From Zavarzinia sp. (GTDB lineage Bacteria; Pseudomonadota; Alphaproteobacteria; Zavarziniales; Zavarziniaceae), in the NCBI GenBank assembly GCA_025869435.1, contig JAOZVS010000102.1, positions 2,114 to 65,626 on the forward strand: 63,513 nucleotides of DNA. The letters run 5' to 3'. A model generated the notes under the pieces. It saw only the letters and a list, made by a program, of their open reading frames with translations. It made no database searches and had not been told where the DNA came from. Position numbers and translations under genes: made by a program. Numbering within the stretch: the first letter of the stretch is position 1; every line of letters starts with the position of its first letter. This document shows positions 19,658-27,791 of the stretch, one piece after another.

Positions 19658-20551
19658 ATGTCCGACGTTCGCGCCCGCATTCGCGGCTCGATCCCTGCAC
19701 TCATCACCCCGTTCCGCGACGGCAATGTGGATGAGCGCGCGTTGCAGGAGTTCGTCGACTGGCAGATCAAACAGGGCTCCCACGGGCTCGTGCCCTGCGG
19801 CACCACGGGCGAGAGCCCGACCCTGAGCCATGACGAACATCACCGCGTCGTCGATCTGGTGATCGAGGCGGCGGCCGGCCGGGTGCCGGTCATCGCCGGC
19901 GCCGGCTCGAATTCGACCTCGGAAGCGATCGACCTCGCGACCCACGCCAAGGCCGCGGGCGCCGATGCCTGCCTCGTCGTCACGCCCTATTACAACAAGC
20001 CGACGCAGGACGGGCTGTTCGCCCATTACGAGGCGATCTCCAAGGCGGTCGATCTGCCGATCATCGTCTACAACATCCCCGGCCGCTGCGTCGTCGACAT
20101 CACCCCGGTCACCATGGCCCGTATCGCCAAATTGCCGACGGTGATCGGCGTGAAGGAAGCGACCGGCGACGTTTCGCGCTATGCCAAGCATCGCGAGCTG
20201 ATCGGACCCGACTTCATCCAGCTGGCCGGTGACGACAGCCTCGCCGTCGCCGCCGTCGCCAATGGCGCGGTCGGCTGCATCTCGGTCGGCGCCAATATCG
20301 CCCCCAAGGCCTATGCCGACCTGCAGAACGCTCTTCTCAGCGGCGATTTCGCCAGCGCGCTGACCATCCAGGACCGGCTGACCCAGCTCAACGAAGCGCT
20401 CTTCGTCGAGCCGAACCCCTGCCCGGTGAAATGGGGCGCGGGACGCCTCGGCCTGTGCCAGCCCGATCTTCGCCTGCCGATGCTGGGCATCGGCCCCGCC
20501 ACTGCCGCCCGCATGGAAGCGGCGATGCAGCGGGCCGGCCTTTTGAACTGA
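19658..20551 (+). CDS. dapA: 4-hydroxy-tetrahydrodipicolinate synthase
   Basis: Condenses pyruvate with aspartate semialdehyde, the first committed step to diaminopimelate and lysine. The 297-residue protein has the Schiff-base lysine Lys166 in [10 protein letters not shown], the proton-relay tyrosine Tyr139 in VYNIPGR, and the carboxylate-binding GTTGE motif at residues 48-52. Arg143 of the YNIPGR motif binds the aldehyde substrate. Length and motifs are fully canonical. smpB follows after seven bases, suggesting one transcript. Confidence 0.96.
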   Translation: MSDVRARIRGSIPALITPFRDGNVDERALQEFVDWQIKQGSHGLVPCGTTGESPTLSHDEHHRVVDLVIEAAAGRVPVIAGAGSNSTSEAIDLATHAKAAGADACLVVTPYYNKPTQDGLFAHYEAISKAVDLPIIVYNIPGRCVVDITPVTMARIAKLPTVIGVKEATGDVSRYAKHRELIGPDFIQLAGDDSLAVAAVANGAVGCISVGANIAPKAYADLQNALLSGDFASALTIQDRLTQLNEALFVEPNPCPVKWGAGRLGLCQPDLRLPMLGIGPATAARMEAAMQRAGLLN

Positions 20552-20558
20552 GACGGAC

Positions 20559-21044
20559 ATGGCCGCCGACAAGAAACGCGACGACGCCAAGAAATACATC
20601 GCCGAGAACCGCAAGGCCCGGCACAATTACTTCATCGAAGAGCGGATCGAGGCCGGCATCATCCTCAAAGGTTCCGAGGTGAAGGCGCTGCGCGGCGGCC
20701 AGAGCAATATCGGCGACAGTTACGCCGGCGCCAACCAGGGCGCCGGTCTCTGGCTCTACAATGCCTATATCCCGGAATATCGCGAAGCCAACCGCGAGAA
20801 CCACGAGCCGCGCCGCCCGCGCCAGCTTTTGCTGCGCCGGCGCGAGATCGCCCGCCTGCATCAGGAAGTGACGCGCGGCGGCATGACCCTGATCCCGCTC
20901 GCCATGTATTTCAACGATCGCGGCAAGGCCAAGATCGAACTCGGCCTCGCCAAGGGCAAGAAGCTGCACGACAAGCGCGAGGCCGAGAAGGAACGCGACT
21001 GGAACCGCGAGAAATCGCGGGTCCTGAAGGGCAACAATCGCTGA
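20559..21044 (+). CDS. smpB: SsrA-binding protein SmpB
   Basis: Binds tmRNA and delivers it to stalled ribosomes for trans-translation. The 161-residue protein has the conserved N-terminal [31 protein letters not shown] beta-barrel sequence, the internal [15 protein letters not shown] loop and the basic C-terminal tail that follows the mRNA path ([16 protein letters not shown]). Its length is normal. It follows dapA closely. The tmRNA gene itself is not seen nearby. Confidence 0.97.
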   Translation: MAADKKRDDAKKYIAENRKARHNYFIEERIEAGIILKGSEVKALRGGQSNIGDSYAGANQGAGLWLYNAYIPEYREANRENHEPRRPRQLLLRRREIARLHQEVTRGGMTLIPLAMYFNDRGKAKIELGLAKGKKLHDKREAEKERDWNREKSRVLKGNNR

Positions 21045-21048
21045 TCTT

Positions 21049-21077
21049 CCGCCCGGCGCCTCGGGGACGCCGGGCGG
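21049..21077. terminator. Bidirectional hairpin terminator candidate
   Basis: CCGCCCGGCG and CGCCGGGCGG form a perfect ten-base stem (21049-21058 and 21068-21077) with a nine-base loop between the convergent smpB and RTX genes. It could stop transcription from both sides, although neither flank has a strong T tract. Confidence 0.55.
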
Positions 21078-21086
21078 ATCGTCGAC

Positions 21087-24000
21087 TCAGACCAGGATCT
21101 GGATGTCGGTATCGACCGCCAGCACGATCCGGCCGTTGAAGGCATAAAGATCGTAATCCACGCCGCCAAAGCCGATCGTGGTCACCGCCCCGCCAAGATT
21201 GGCAAGGCCCAGCAAGTCGCTCGCATCGCCCTCGATCACCAGCACATTGTCGAGGCTGTCGCCGAGGGCGTCGCGATTGGCCGCGCCCATGGCGAGGATG
21301 TCGACCGCATTCGCGACGACGGTCTGCGCGCCGCCGCCGGTCAGATCGATCACCTCGACGTCGTGCACGAAACTGGCGAGATCGGCGAGATCGAAGCTCG
21401 CCGCGATCTTCAGCGTGTCGTTGCCTGTGCCGCCGTAAACCCGGAACAGATTGCCCGAGCCGACATCGATGATGTCGTCGCCCGAGCCGCCCAGGAAGAC
21501 ATCGGCCCCGCCACCGCCCACCAGCGTGTCGTTGCCGCGCCCGCCGACCAGACGCTCGGCGGCCGAGGTGCCGGTCAGGATATTGTCGGTGTCGTCCCCG
21601 GCGACCTGACCCAGGGTGAAGCCTTCCGGCCCGCCGAAGATCACATAAGCCTCGCCGGCCTCGCTGCCGGCATCGTCGCCATTGGGCGCGCCGACGATCA
21701 GATCGTCGAAGCCATCACCATTGATGTCACCCGCCGCCGAGATGCCGAGGCTCAGATGGTCGTCGACCTCGTCGCCCTGAATGACGAAGCCCTCGTCGGC
21801 GCCCAGCGAACCGACGAAAATGACCTGGCGTCCGCCTTCATCGATGCCGAAGCCTTCCGTCGTGCCGAAGACGACATAGGCCGCGCCCGTGTTCGAGCCG
21901 GCGTCGCCATTGTTGCGGGAAGCCACGATGATGTCGTCGATCCCGTCACCGTTGACATCCCCCGCCCCGGATACCGCGGAGCCCAGGTATTCGTATGAAT
22001 AGTTGGCGGATATGATGAAGCCCTGGCTGGCCGTCAGGCCCCCCAGGTCGAGCACCTGGCGGCCCCCGACGTCGGTGCCGAAGCCCTGGTCCGTGCCATA
22101 GACGACAAAGGCCGCGCCGGCATAATAGGCGGTCACCGTTTCGGCGAAGGTGGAGACGGCCATGTCGTCGAAGCCGTCACCATTGATGTCGCCCAGCGAG
22201 GCGACACTCCAGCCGGTCTGGCTGACGGCGTGGTCGCCCTGGATGATGAAGCCCTGGGACGCGCTCAGCGTCGTCGTGTCGATCACCTGGCGGCTGGCGC
22301 CATCGGGGCTGCCGAAACCGCCGGCGCCGCCGAAAATGACATAGGCCTCGCCCGCGCGGTCGCCGCCGTCGTCACCCTTGGGCGCGCCGACGATGATGTC
22401 GTCGAAGCCATCGCCATTCACGTCACCGGCGGCGTGCACCGATTGTCCCAGTTGATCCTCGGCCGTGTCGCCCTGAACGATGAATCCCTGCGCCGCGGTC
22501 AGACCGGTGAGGTCGATCACCTGGCGACCTGCGCCATCCGCCGTACCGAAGCCCAGATCGGTGCCGAAGACGACATAGGCCTCGCCCGCGCTGTAACCGC
22601 CGTCGTCGCCGCTCTTCGCGCTGACGATCAGATCGTCGAAGCCATCGCCATTGATGTCGCCCGCGTTGGAAACGCTGTAGCCCGCGACATCATAGGCGGC
22701 GTCGCCCTGGATGATGAAGCCCTCGGCCGCGCTCAGGGCGGCGAGGTCGATGACGGCACGGCCGGTGCCATCCACCGCGCCGAATGCCGTGGCGCCCCCG
22801 AAGATCACATAGGCTTCGCCCGCGACGTTACCGCCATCGTCACCGAGCTTGGCCCCGACGACGAGATCGTCATAGCCATCGCCATTGACGTCCCCCGCCC
22901 AGGAGACGCTGGTGCCCAGCAGATCGTGGGGGGCGTCGCCCTGAATGAGGAAGCCGTCGGCGGGCGCGAGGCTCGCGAGATCGAGCACCAGGCGGCCGGT
23001 GCCATCGACCGTGCCGAAACCCGTGGCCTTGCCGAAGACGACATAGGCCTCGCCGTTGTAGGTGGCACTGCCATAGGGAACCCCGACGACGATATCGTCA
23101 TAGCCGTCGCCGTTGATGTCCCCCGCCGAGGAAACGCTGGCGCCGGTATTGTCGCCGCTCGCGACACCCTGGATGACGAAGCCGCGCGCGGTCGACAGGG
23201 TCGTGGTGTCGATGACCTGGCGGGTCTGGCCCCTCTGCACGGTCGCCGTGCCGAACATGGCGTCGGCTTGCAGGCCGGCGAGGTCGATGCCGGTATCCGC
23301 GAAAAGATCGGTGCCGCCATTGGCGTAGGTGGCGACGCCGAGGCCGTCCAGCATCACGACGCCGGTGGAAACCCAGCCCGTGTCGCTGCTCGACAATGTG
23401 TCGCTGGAATCGCCGAGGACCCGGATGGTGCCGGAGCCGCCGGCCGTGACGATATAGCTGTCACTGTCGGCGCCGCCGTCCAGCGTGTCGCCGCCCGAGC
23501 CATGGATCGTGTCGGCACCGGCGCCGCCCGACAGGACATTCGCGCCGCTGTTGCCATAGATCGTGTTGGCCAGATCGTTGCCGGTCACGTCGATCGCCCC
23601 GGTGCCGCGCAGATACAGTGATTCCACCGCCTGGCCGGCGCCCAGGGTCCAGCTGGTCTCGACATAGACCTTGTCGCTGCCCTCGCCCGTCGCCTCGGTC
23701 ACGGTATCGCCGGCGTCGTCGACATAGAAAGTGTCGTCCCCCGCGCCGCCGGTCATGGCGTCGGCGCCCGCGCCGCCGATCAGCACGTCGTCGCCGTCGC
23801 CGCCCAGCAGCGTGTCGTCGCCGCCACGCGCCGTGATCCGGTCGTTGCCGCCGAACCCGCTCAACACATTGGCCACGTCATTGGCGACGATCGTGTTGTC
23901 CGTGTCGCTGCCCGACAGGTCGATCGTATCGGCACCCCGGGAATACAGCTGCTCGACCTCGCTACTCAGCCCCAGCGCGAAGGAAACCGAGGCCGTTATC

Positions 24001-24590
24001 CGATCGGTGCCGCCGCCGGTGAGTTCCGTCACCGTGTCGCCCGCGTCGTCGACGGCATAGATATCGTTGCCGGCGCCGCCGGTCATGGCGTCGGCGCCCG
24101 CGCCACCGTCGAGCAGATCATCGTCGGCGCCGCCGGTCAGCGTGTCGTCGCCGGCCCTGCCGTAGAGACTGTCGCCGCCACCGCCGCCGATGATGATGTT
24201 GGCGCCGTCGTTGCCATAGATCTGGCTGGCGAAGTCATTGCCGGTCAGATCGATCGCGGAAAGGCCCGCCGCCGCCACGAAACGCTCGATCTCGGTGGTC
24301 GGGGCCAGGGTATAGGAGACGGAGGTCGTCACCGTGTCCCGGCCCTCGCCAGCGTCTTCAGTGACCACATCGCCAACATCGTCGACGATATAGCTGTCGT
24401 CGCCGAGACCGCCGGTCATCGTGTCCGCCCCGGTGCCACCGTCCAGCCGGTCGGTGCCGTCGCCGCCGGTCAGCGTGTCGTCACCGCCCTTGCCGAACAG
24501 CTGGTCGTTGCCGTCCAGCCCGTCGATCGTGTCGGCCGACGCCGAGCCCACAAGCCGGTCGTTGCCCGATGTTCCCGATATTGATGCCAT
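21087..24590 (-). CDS. RTX calcium-binding protein with seven FG-GAP repeats
   Basis: A 1167-residue acidic, glycine- and aspartate-rich protein. Residues about 1-400 contain several blocks of RTX nonapeptides (GGxGxDxLxG type, for example GNDQLFGKGGDDTLTGG) that bind calcium and fold outside the cell. The middle part carries seven repeats of about 70 residues, each with GDxNGDGxDD and an (I/L)VG(A/V)P-like end, the FG-GAP integrin-alpha type; seven would close a full beta-propeller. A second RTX block and a hydrophobic C-terminus (VLAVDTDIQILV) follow, fitting an uncleaved type I secretion signal. No signal peptide and no secretion genes are seen nearby. The start at 24590 (MASISGTSGND) precedes the first repeat directly. 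Adhesion or surface-layer function is inferred. Confidence 0.85.
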   Translation of the reverse strand: MASISGTSGNDRLVGSASADTIDGLDGNDQLFGKGGDDTLTGGDGTDRLDGGTGADTMTGGLGDDSYIVDDVGDVVTEDAGEGRDTVTTSVSYTLAPTTEIERFVAAAGLSAIDLTGNDFASQIYGNDGANIIIGGGGGDSLYGRAGDDTLTGGADDDLLDGGAGADAMTGGAGNDIYAVDDAGDTVTELTGGGTDRITASVSFALGLSSEVEQLYSRGADTIDLSGSDTDNTIVANDVANVLSGFGGNDRITARGGDDTLLGGDGDDVLIGGAGADAMTGGAGDDTFYVDDAGDTVTEATGEGSDKVYVETSWTLGAGQAVESLYLRGTGAIDVTGNDLANTIYGNSGANVLSGGAGADTIHGSGGDTLDGGADSDSYIVTAGGSGTIRVLGDSSDTLSSSDTGWVSTGVVMLDGLGVATYANGGTDLFADTGIDLAGLQADAMFGTATVQRGQTRQVIDTTTLSTARGFVIQGVASGDNTGASVSSAGDINGDGYDDIVVGVPYGSATYNGEAYVVFGKATGFGTVDGTGRLVLDLASLAPADGFLIQGDAPHDLLGTSVSWAGDVNGDGYDDLVVGAKLGDDGGNVAGEAYVIFGGATAFGAVDGTGRAVIDLAALSAAEGFIIQGDAAYDVAGYSVSNAGDINGDGFDDLIVSAKSGDDGGYSAGEAYVVFGTDLGFGTADGAGRQVIDLTGLTAAQGFIVQGDTAEDQLGQSVHAAGDVNGDGFDDIIVGAPKGDDGGDRAGEAYVIFGGAGGFGSPDGASRQVIDTTTLSASQGFIIQGDHAVSQTGWSVASLGDINGDGFDDMAVSTFAETVTAYYAGAAFVVYGTDQGFGTDVGGRQVLDLGGLTASQGFIISANYSYEYLGSAVSGAGDVNGDGIDDIIVASRNNGDAGSNTGAAYVVFGTTEGFGIDEGGRQVIFVGSLGADEGFVIQGDEVDDHLSLGISAAGDINGDGFDDLIVGAPNGDDAGSEAGEAYVIFGGPEGFTLGQVAGDDTDNILTGTSAAERLVGGRGNDTLVGGGGADVFLGGSGDDIIDVGSGNLFRVYGGTGNDTLKIAASFDLADLASFVHDVEVIDLTGGGAQTVVANAVDILAMGAANRDALGDSLDNVLVIEGDASDLLGLANLGGAVTTIGFGGVDYDLYAFNGRIVLAVDTDIQILV

Positions 24591-24662
24591 TGTGTCTGGT
24601 CCCCGCGCCTGACGGTGGCGCGAATTGCATCGCGACACGGTTTTCCCATCAGTCGACGGGAC

Positions 24663-24682
24663 GTTAAAGCAATAGCGTTAAC
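24663..24682. promoter_or_regulatory. Inverted repeat upstream of the RTX gene
   Basis: GTTAAAGC-aata-GCGTTAAC is an inverted repeat with one mismatch, 72 bases upstream of the RTX start, in the only AT-rich part of the 148-base gap. It could be a regulator site for the RTX gene. No clear promoter could be fixed. Confidence 0.35.
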
Positions 24683-24738
24683 GATACACCCATAATGGAT
24701 GAATTCTGAATCAGCCCCCCCCGGGGCGCCGGTCGCGA

Positions 24739-25797
24739 TCAGCCGACCGAGATGACCCGGCGAATCTCGTCCGACTTGACGCCGATCGCCGCCGGCATGA
24801 CGGTGCCGGGCAGGACCGCGACATCATAGAGTTCGTCGACCAGGCCTTCGATCCGCAACCAGTGCACGATGTCGCCGGTCATGGTGTCGACGACGAAAAG
24901 GCCGCAACGCGGCTCGGCCTTTTTCGCGGCCAGGGCATCGTCGAGCGGCAGGCCCGAAAAGGTCTTGTTCTTGCGCGCCTTCGAGAGGCCGACTACGGCG
25001 AAGCGGCCGATGAAGGACAGGCCCCGCGCATAGCCCGGCATGAAGGTGACCGGCTCGAAGCGGCCGGTCGCCAGATCGACCCGGCCGAAATCGCCGGCCG
25101 CCGAATTCAGCAGCCACAGCTGGCCGTCGTGAACCCGGGGCGAATGGGGCATGGAAAGGCCCTCCGCCACGAAATCGCCGCTGGCGACATCGATCGCGAT
25201 GCCGCCGCCCTTGCGATGGTCGCGCCAGGCGTCGGCGACATCGGTCGGCCCGATGGCGGTGACATAGGCCGGGCGGCCATCCTTCATGGCGAGGCCATTG
25301 AGGTGGCAGCGGTCCTCCGCCGCCAGCTTGCTGACGAAAGGCGGCCGCCACAGTGGCACGAAACTGGCGCTCTCGCTCACCGTCGCAAGGCAGGAAAACA
25401 GGGTGTTGACGAAGACCGGCCGGCCGTCGGCGTCGAAGGCGACATCATGGATGTCGAGATCGCCGGTAATCCAGGCGACCTTGGGCACGAACAGCCGGTC
25501 GGTGCCGTCCGGCGCCTTCTGACCCGGCGGCAAGGCATTCTCGAAGCGCCAGAGCTGCCACAGGCTGGCCATCAGCAGGGCATTGTCCGAAACGCCAAGA
25601 CCCATGCAACGCTCGAAACTGCGCTCGTGCACCCACAGCCGGCCATCGGGCCGCAGGCCGATGAAGAACAGCTTGCCGGCCTGATAGGTGGTGAAGGCCA
25701 GCGACGCGCCGGTTTCCGCCAGCCAGGCGGGAAACTGCCGCGAGGTCGAGATTTCAAATGCCGGGGTAGGCTTGGCCGGTGCATCCGCGACAGTCAT
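24739..25797 (-). CDS. TIGR03032 family protein
   Basis: A 352-residue protein of the TIGR03032 (DUF4915-like) family, recognised from its opening FEISTSRQFPAWLAETGASLAFTTYQAGKL and from HPRVHDGQLWLLNSAAGDF-type strands (here SPRVHDGQLWLLNSA). The regular strand-turn spacing suggests a beta-propeller. The family has no established activity. There is no signal peptide. It ends 148 bases before the start of the RTX gene on the same strand, with an AT-rich gap between them, so they are probably separate units. Confidence 0.8.
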   Translation of the reverse strand: MTVADAPAKPTPAFEISTSRQFPAWLAETGASLAFTTYQAGKLFFIGLRPDGRLWVHERSFERCMGLGVSDNALLMASLWQLWRFENALPPGQKAPDGTDRLFVPKVAWITGDLDIHDVAFDADGRPVFVNTLFSCLATVSESASFVPLWRPPFVSKLAAEDRCHLNGLAMKDGRPAYVTAIGPTDVADAWRDHRKGGGIAIDVASGDFVAEGLSMPHSPRVHDGQLWLLNSAAGDFGRVDLATGRFEPVTFMPGYARGLSFIGRFAVVGLSKARKNKTFSGLPLDDALAAKKAEPRCGLFVVDTMTGDIVHWLRIEGLVDELYDVAVLPGTVMPAAIGVKSDEIRRVISVG

Positions 25798-25948
25798 GAT
25801 TCGCCCCCTGAGACGTCCTATGCGGGAGAATGGCGCCTTTCCCGCCCCTCGCCCAGCCCCGACGAATGATGACGGCCGCGCGATGTCCTTTCGCCGCGGG
25901 TGCCACCGGGCTTAGACTTGGCCACCCTTCCCATCCCGAGGCGCGACC

Positions 25949-26617
25949 ATGACCGACGACGACAAGCCCGGCCTGATCGGTTCCATCAAGGAAAAGCTCA
26001 TCGCCACCAAGGAGAAATGGGCGAAGGACGGGCGCCTGCTGACCGGGCACGGCGCCGAGAAATCGGAACGCCTGCCGCCGGGCCAGCGCCTGGTGAAGGA
26101 CTGGCCGGTGCTGGACCTCGGCGTGCAGCCTTCGGTGCCGACCGATGTCTGGCGGCTCGATGTCGATGGCGCGGTGGTCAACCCGCTGTCCTGGGGCTGG
26201 CGGGATTTCATGGCGCAGCCGCAGGTCGAGGATGTGTCCGACATTCATTGCGTCACCGCCTGGTCGCGCTACGACAACCGCTGGAGCGGGGTATCGGCGC
26301 AGCATCTGCTGGCGCTGGTCCAGCCAAGGCCCGAGGCGCGGCACGTCATCCTTCACGCCCATGACGGCTATACCACCAATGTCACGCTGGAGAATTTCGC
26401 GGCGCCCGATGTCGTCATCGCCCATGGCTGGGAAGGCCGGCCACTGACCCGCGAACATGGCGGGCCGGCGCGGCTGATCGTGCCGCGATATTACTTCTGG
26501 AAATCGGCCAAATGGCTGAAGCGCATCGAATTCCGCGCCGACGACAAGCCCGGCTTCTGGGAGGTGCGCGGCTATCACAACGAAGGCGATCCCTGGACGG
26601 AAGACCGCTACAGCTGA
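25949..26617 (+). CDS. Sulfite oxidase-like molybdopterin oxidoreductase
   Basis: A 222-residue protein with the molybdopterin-binding fold of the sulfite oxidase/YedY family. Cys101 in DIHCVTAWSRYDNRW is the expected molybdenum ligand. Conserved stretches HDGYTTNVTLE, the HGGPARLIVPRYYFWKSAKWLK region and the terminal FWEVRGYHNEGDPW are typical of the small cytosolic branch of the family. No signal peptide is present, and the dimerisation domain of true sulfite oxidases is missing, which is normal for this branch. Substrate is unknown. It is divergent from the TIGR03032 gene. Confidence 0.88.
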   Translation: MTDDDKPGLIGSIKEKLIATKEKWAKDGRLLTGHGAEKSERLPPGQRLVKDWPVLDLGVQPSVPTDVWRLDVDGAVVNPLSWGWRDFMAQPQVEDVSDIHCVTAWSRYDNRWSGVSAQHLLALVQPRPEARHVILHAHDGYTTNVTLENFAAPDVVIAHGWEGRPLTREHGGPARLIVPRYYFWKSAKWLKRIEFRADDKPGFWEVRGYHNEGDPWTEDRYS

Positions 26618-26621
26618 ACCC

Positions 26622-26650
26622 CGGGGGCCGGGCCAGAGCGCCGGCCCCCG
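26622..26650. terminator. Bidirectional hairpin terminator candidate
   Basis: CGGGGGCCGG and CCGGCCCCCG form a perfect ten-base stem with a nine-base loop between two convergent genes. There is no clear T tract on either side, so its strength is uncertain. Confidence 0.5.
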
Positions 26651-26663
26651 AAGGTCCCGAAGA

Positions 26664-27404
26664 TTACTTCTTCTTCGACGCCTTGGCGGCCGGGGCCTTC
26701 TTGGCTTCGGCGGGCTTCTTGGCGGCGGCCTTCTTCGGCGCGTCCGCCTTCTTCGCCGGGGCGGCCTTCGCCGGAGCAACCTTCACCGGAGCGACCTTCA
26801 GCGGGACGGCGACGGCGACCGGTGCCGGCGGGACGGCGGCGGCCTTGGCGGGCTTCGCGGCCTTCTTCGGCGCCGGCTTCTTCGCCGCGTCCTTCTTCAC
26901 TTCTTCCTTCTTGGCGGCGGCGGCCTTCTTCGGCGCGGCCGCCTTCTTGGCCGGGGCCTTTTCGACCACCGGCTTTTCGGCGGCTTTCTTGGCGGCGGCC
27001 TTCTTCGGCGCCTTCACCGGGGCGGCCTCGGCCGGCTTGGCCTCGACCTTCTTCGGCATCGGGGCGGCCTTCGCCTTGGGGGCGGGGGTCGCCGGCCTGG
27101 ACGAGGCGTGGGGGATCTTGGACAGGATCTTGGACAGCGCCAGCTCGGTCTGGTGCAGATCATAGGCGATCTGCTGTTCCAGCCATTCGCGGGCGTTGGT
27201 GCCGGTCACCTTGGCGATGCGCAGCGCCATGTCGGCGGTCAGGTTGCGGCGGAAGTTCACCAGCTGGTTGATGGTCCGGCGCGACACGCCGGTCAGCTTG
27301 GCGAGCTGGTCCTGGGTCAGGCCCAGCTTCTCGAGGACGGTATCGGAGATGGAAACGCCGGGATGTGCGGGACCCGTTGCGACGGTCTTGCCTTTAGCGG
27401 CCAT
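26664..27404 (-). CDS. HigA-like HTH protein with histone H1-like Lys/Ala tail
   Basis: A 246-residue protein of two parts. Residues about 14-90 are an XRE/HigA-type helix-turn-helix domain (GLTQDQLAKLTGVSRRTINQLVNFRRNLTADMALRIAKVTGT) like antitoxins and autoregulators. Residues about 101-246 are almost only Lys, Ala and Pro in PAKKA/APKKAA-type repeats, as in histone H1-like and AlgP-like bacterial DNA-binding tails. The start at 27404 (MAAKGKTV) follows an unusual operator-like region; longer reading frames into it lack family similarity. No HigB toxin is adjacent. A nucleoid-associated or chromatin-like regulator is inferred, probably autoregulated through the ATGCGCAT sites upstream. Confidence 0.75.
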   Translation of the reverse strand: MAAKGKTVATGPAHPGVSISDTVLEKLGLTQDQLAKLTGVSRRTINQLVNFRRNLTADMALRIAKVTGTNAREWLEQQIAYDLHQTELALSKILSKIPHASSRPATPAPKAKAAPMPKKVEAKPAEAAPVKAPKKAAAKKAAEKPVVEKAPAKKAAAPKKAAAAKKEEVKKDAAKKPAPKKAAKPAKAAAVPPAPVAVAVPLKVAPVKVAPAKAAPAKKADAPKKAAAKKPAEAKKAPAAKASKKK

Positions 27405-27485
27405 TGTTCTCGCGCCCTTCTTGGCGACCCCGGCGGTCCCCCGGCGGGGGTGGCGGCGCACCGACGGGTGCGCGGCCGTTATCGA

Positions 27486-27572
27486 ATGCGCATCCTCGCG
27501 GTGCGCGGTTTTCACTTCTGCATGCGCATTGTCCATGCGCATCTGATAAACCTGCGCATGGCTGATGCGCAT
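27486..27572. promoter_or_regulatory. Cluster of ATGCGCAT palindromes (candidate operator array)
   Basis: The 8-bp palindrome ATGCGCAT occurs four times, at 27486-27493, 27522-27529, 27535-27542 and 27565-27572, with a seven-of-eight copy (CTGCGCAT) at 27552-27559. The last four form two pairs, each with start-to-start spacing of 13 bases, and the pairs are 30 bases apart. They lie 82-168 bases upstream of the HigA-like start. Repeated palindromes at this position are typical of an autoregulated XRE gene. Confidence 0.6.
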
Positions 27573-27791
27573 CGGAACTTTCAGGCGCCGGCCGGCGTGG
27601 ACGAGACACATGAGGGACTGGACGCACACGTCCGGCTCGCCGCCTGTCACGCGGCGAGCTATAGTAACCACAAACCGCATGGGCTGCATAGACCGTTTGA
27701 GTTACACCCGGGGCGGCAGGCCCCGAAATGCGCCCGCGGGCATTCCCGCCCATGCGGATTTCTACACAAAGACTGCAATCAGGAGCGGATC

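Noticed and set aside
21600-23250. Regular repeats suggesting a CRISPR or satellite array
   Set aside because: The repeat period is about 200 bases and stays in frame; they are coding FG-GAP modules of the RTX protein.
26664-27100. Low-complexity tandem sequence resembling a minisatellite
   Set aside because: It is in frame and encodes the Lys/Ala tail of the HTH protein; no exact repeat unit is kept.
26664-27404. HigA antitoxin of a complete HigBA module
   Set aside because: No HigB-like toxin lies next to it, and the long Lys/Ala tail is not found in ordinary antitoxins.
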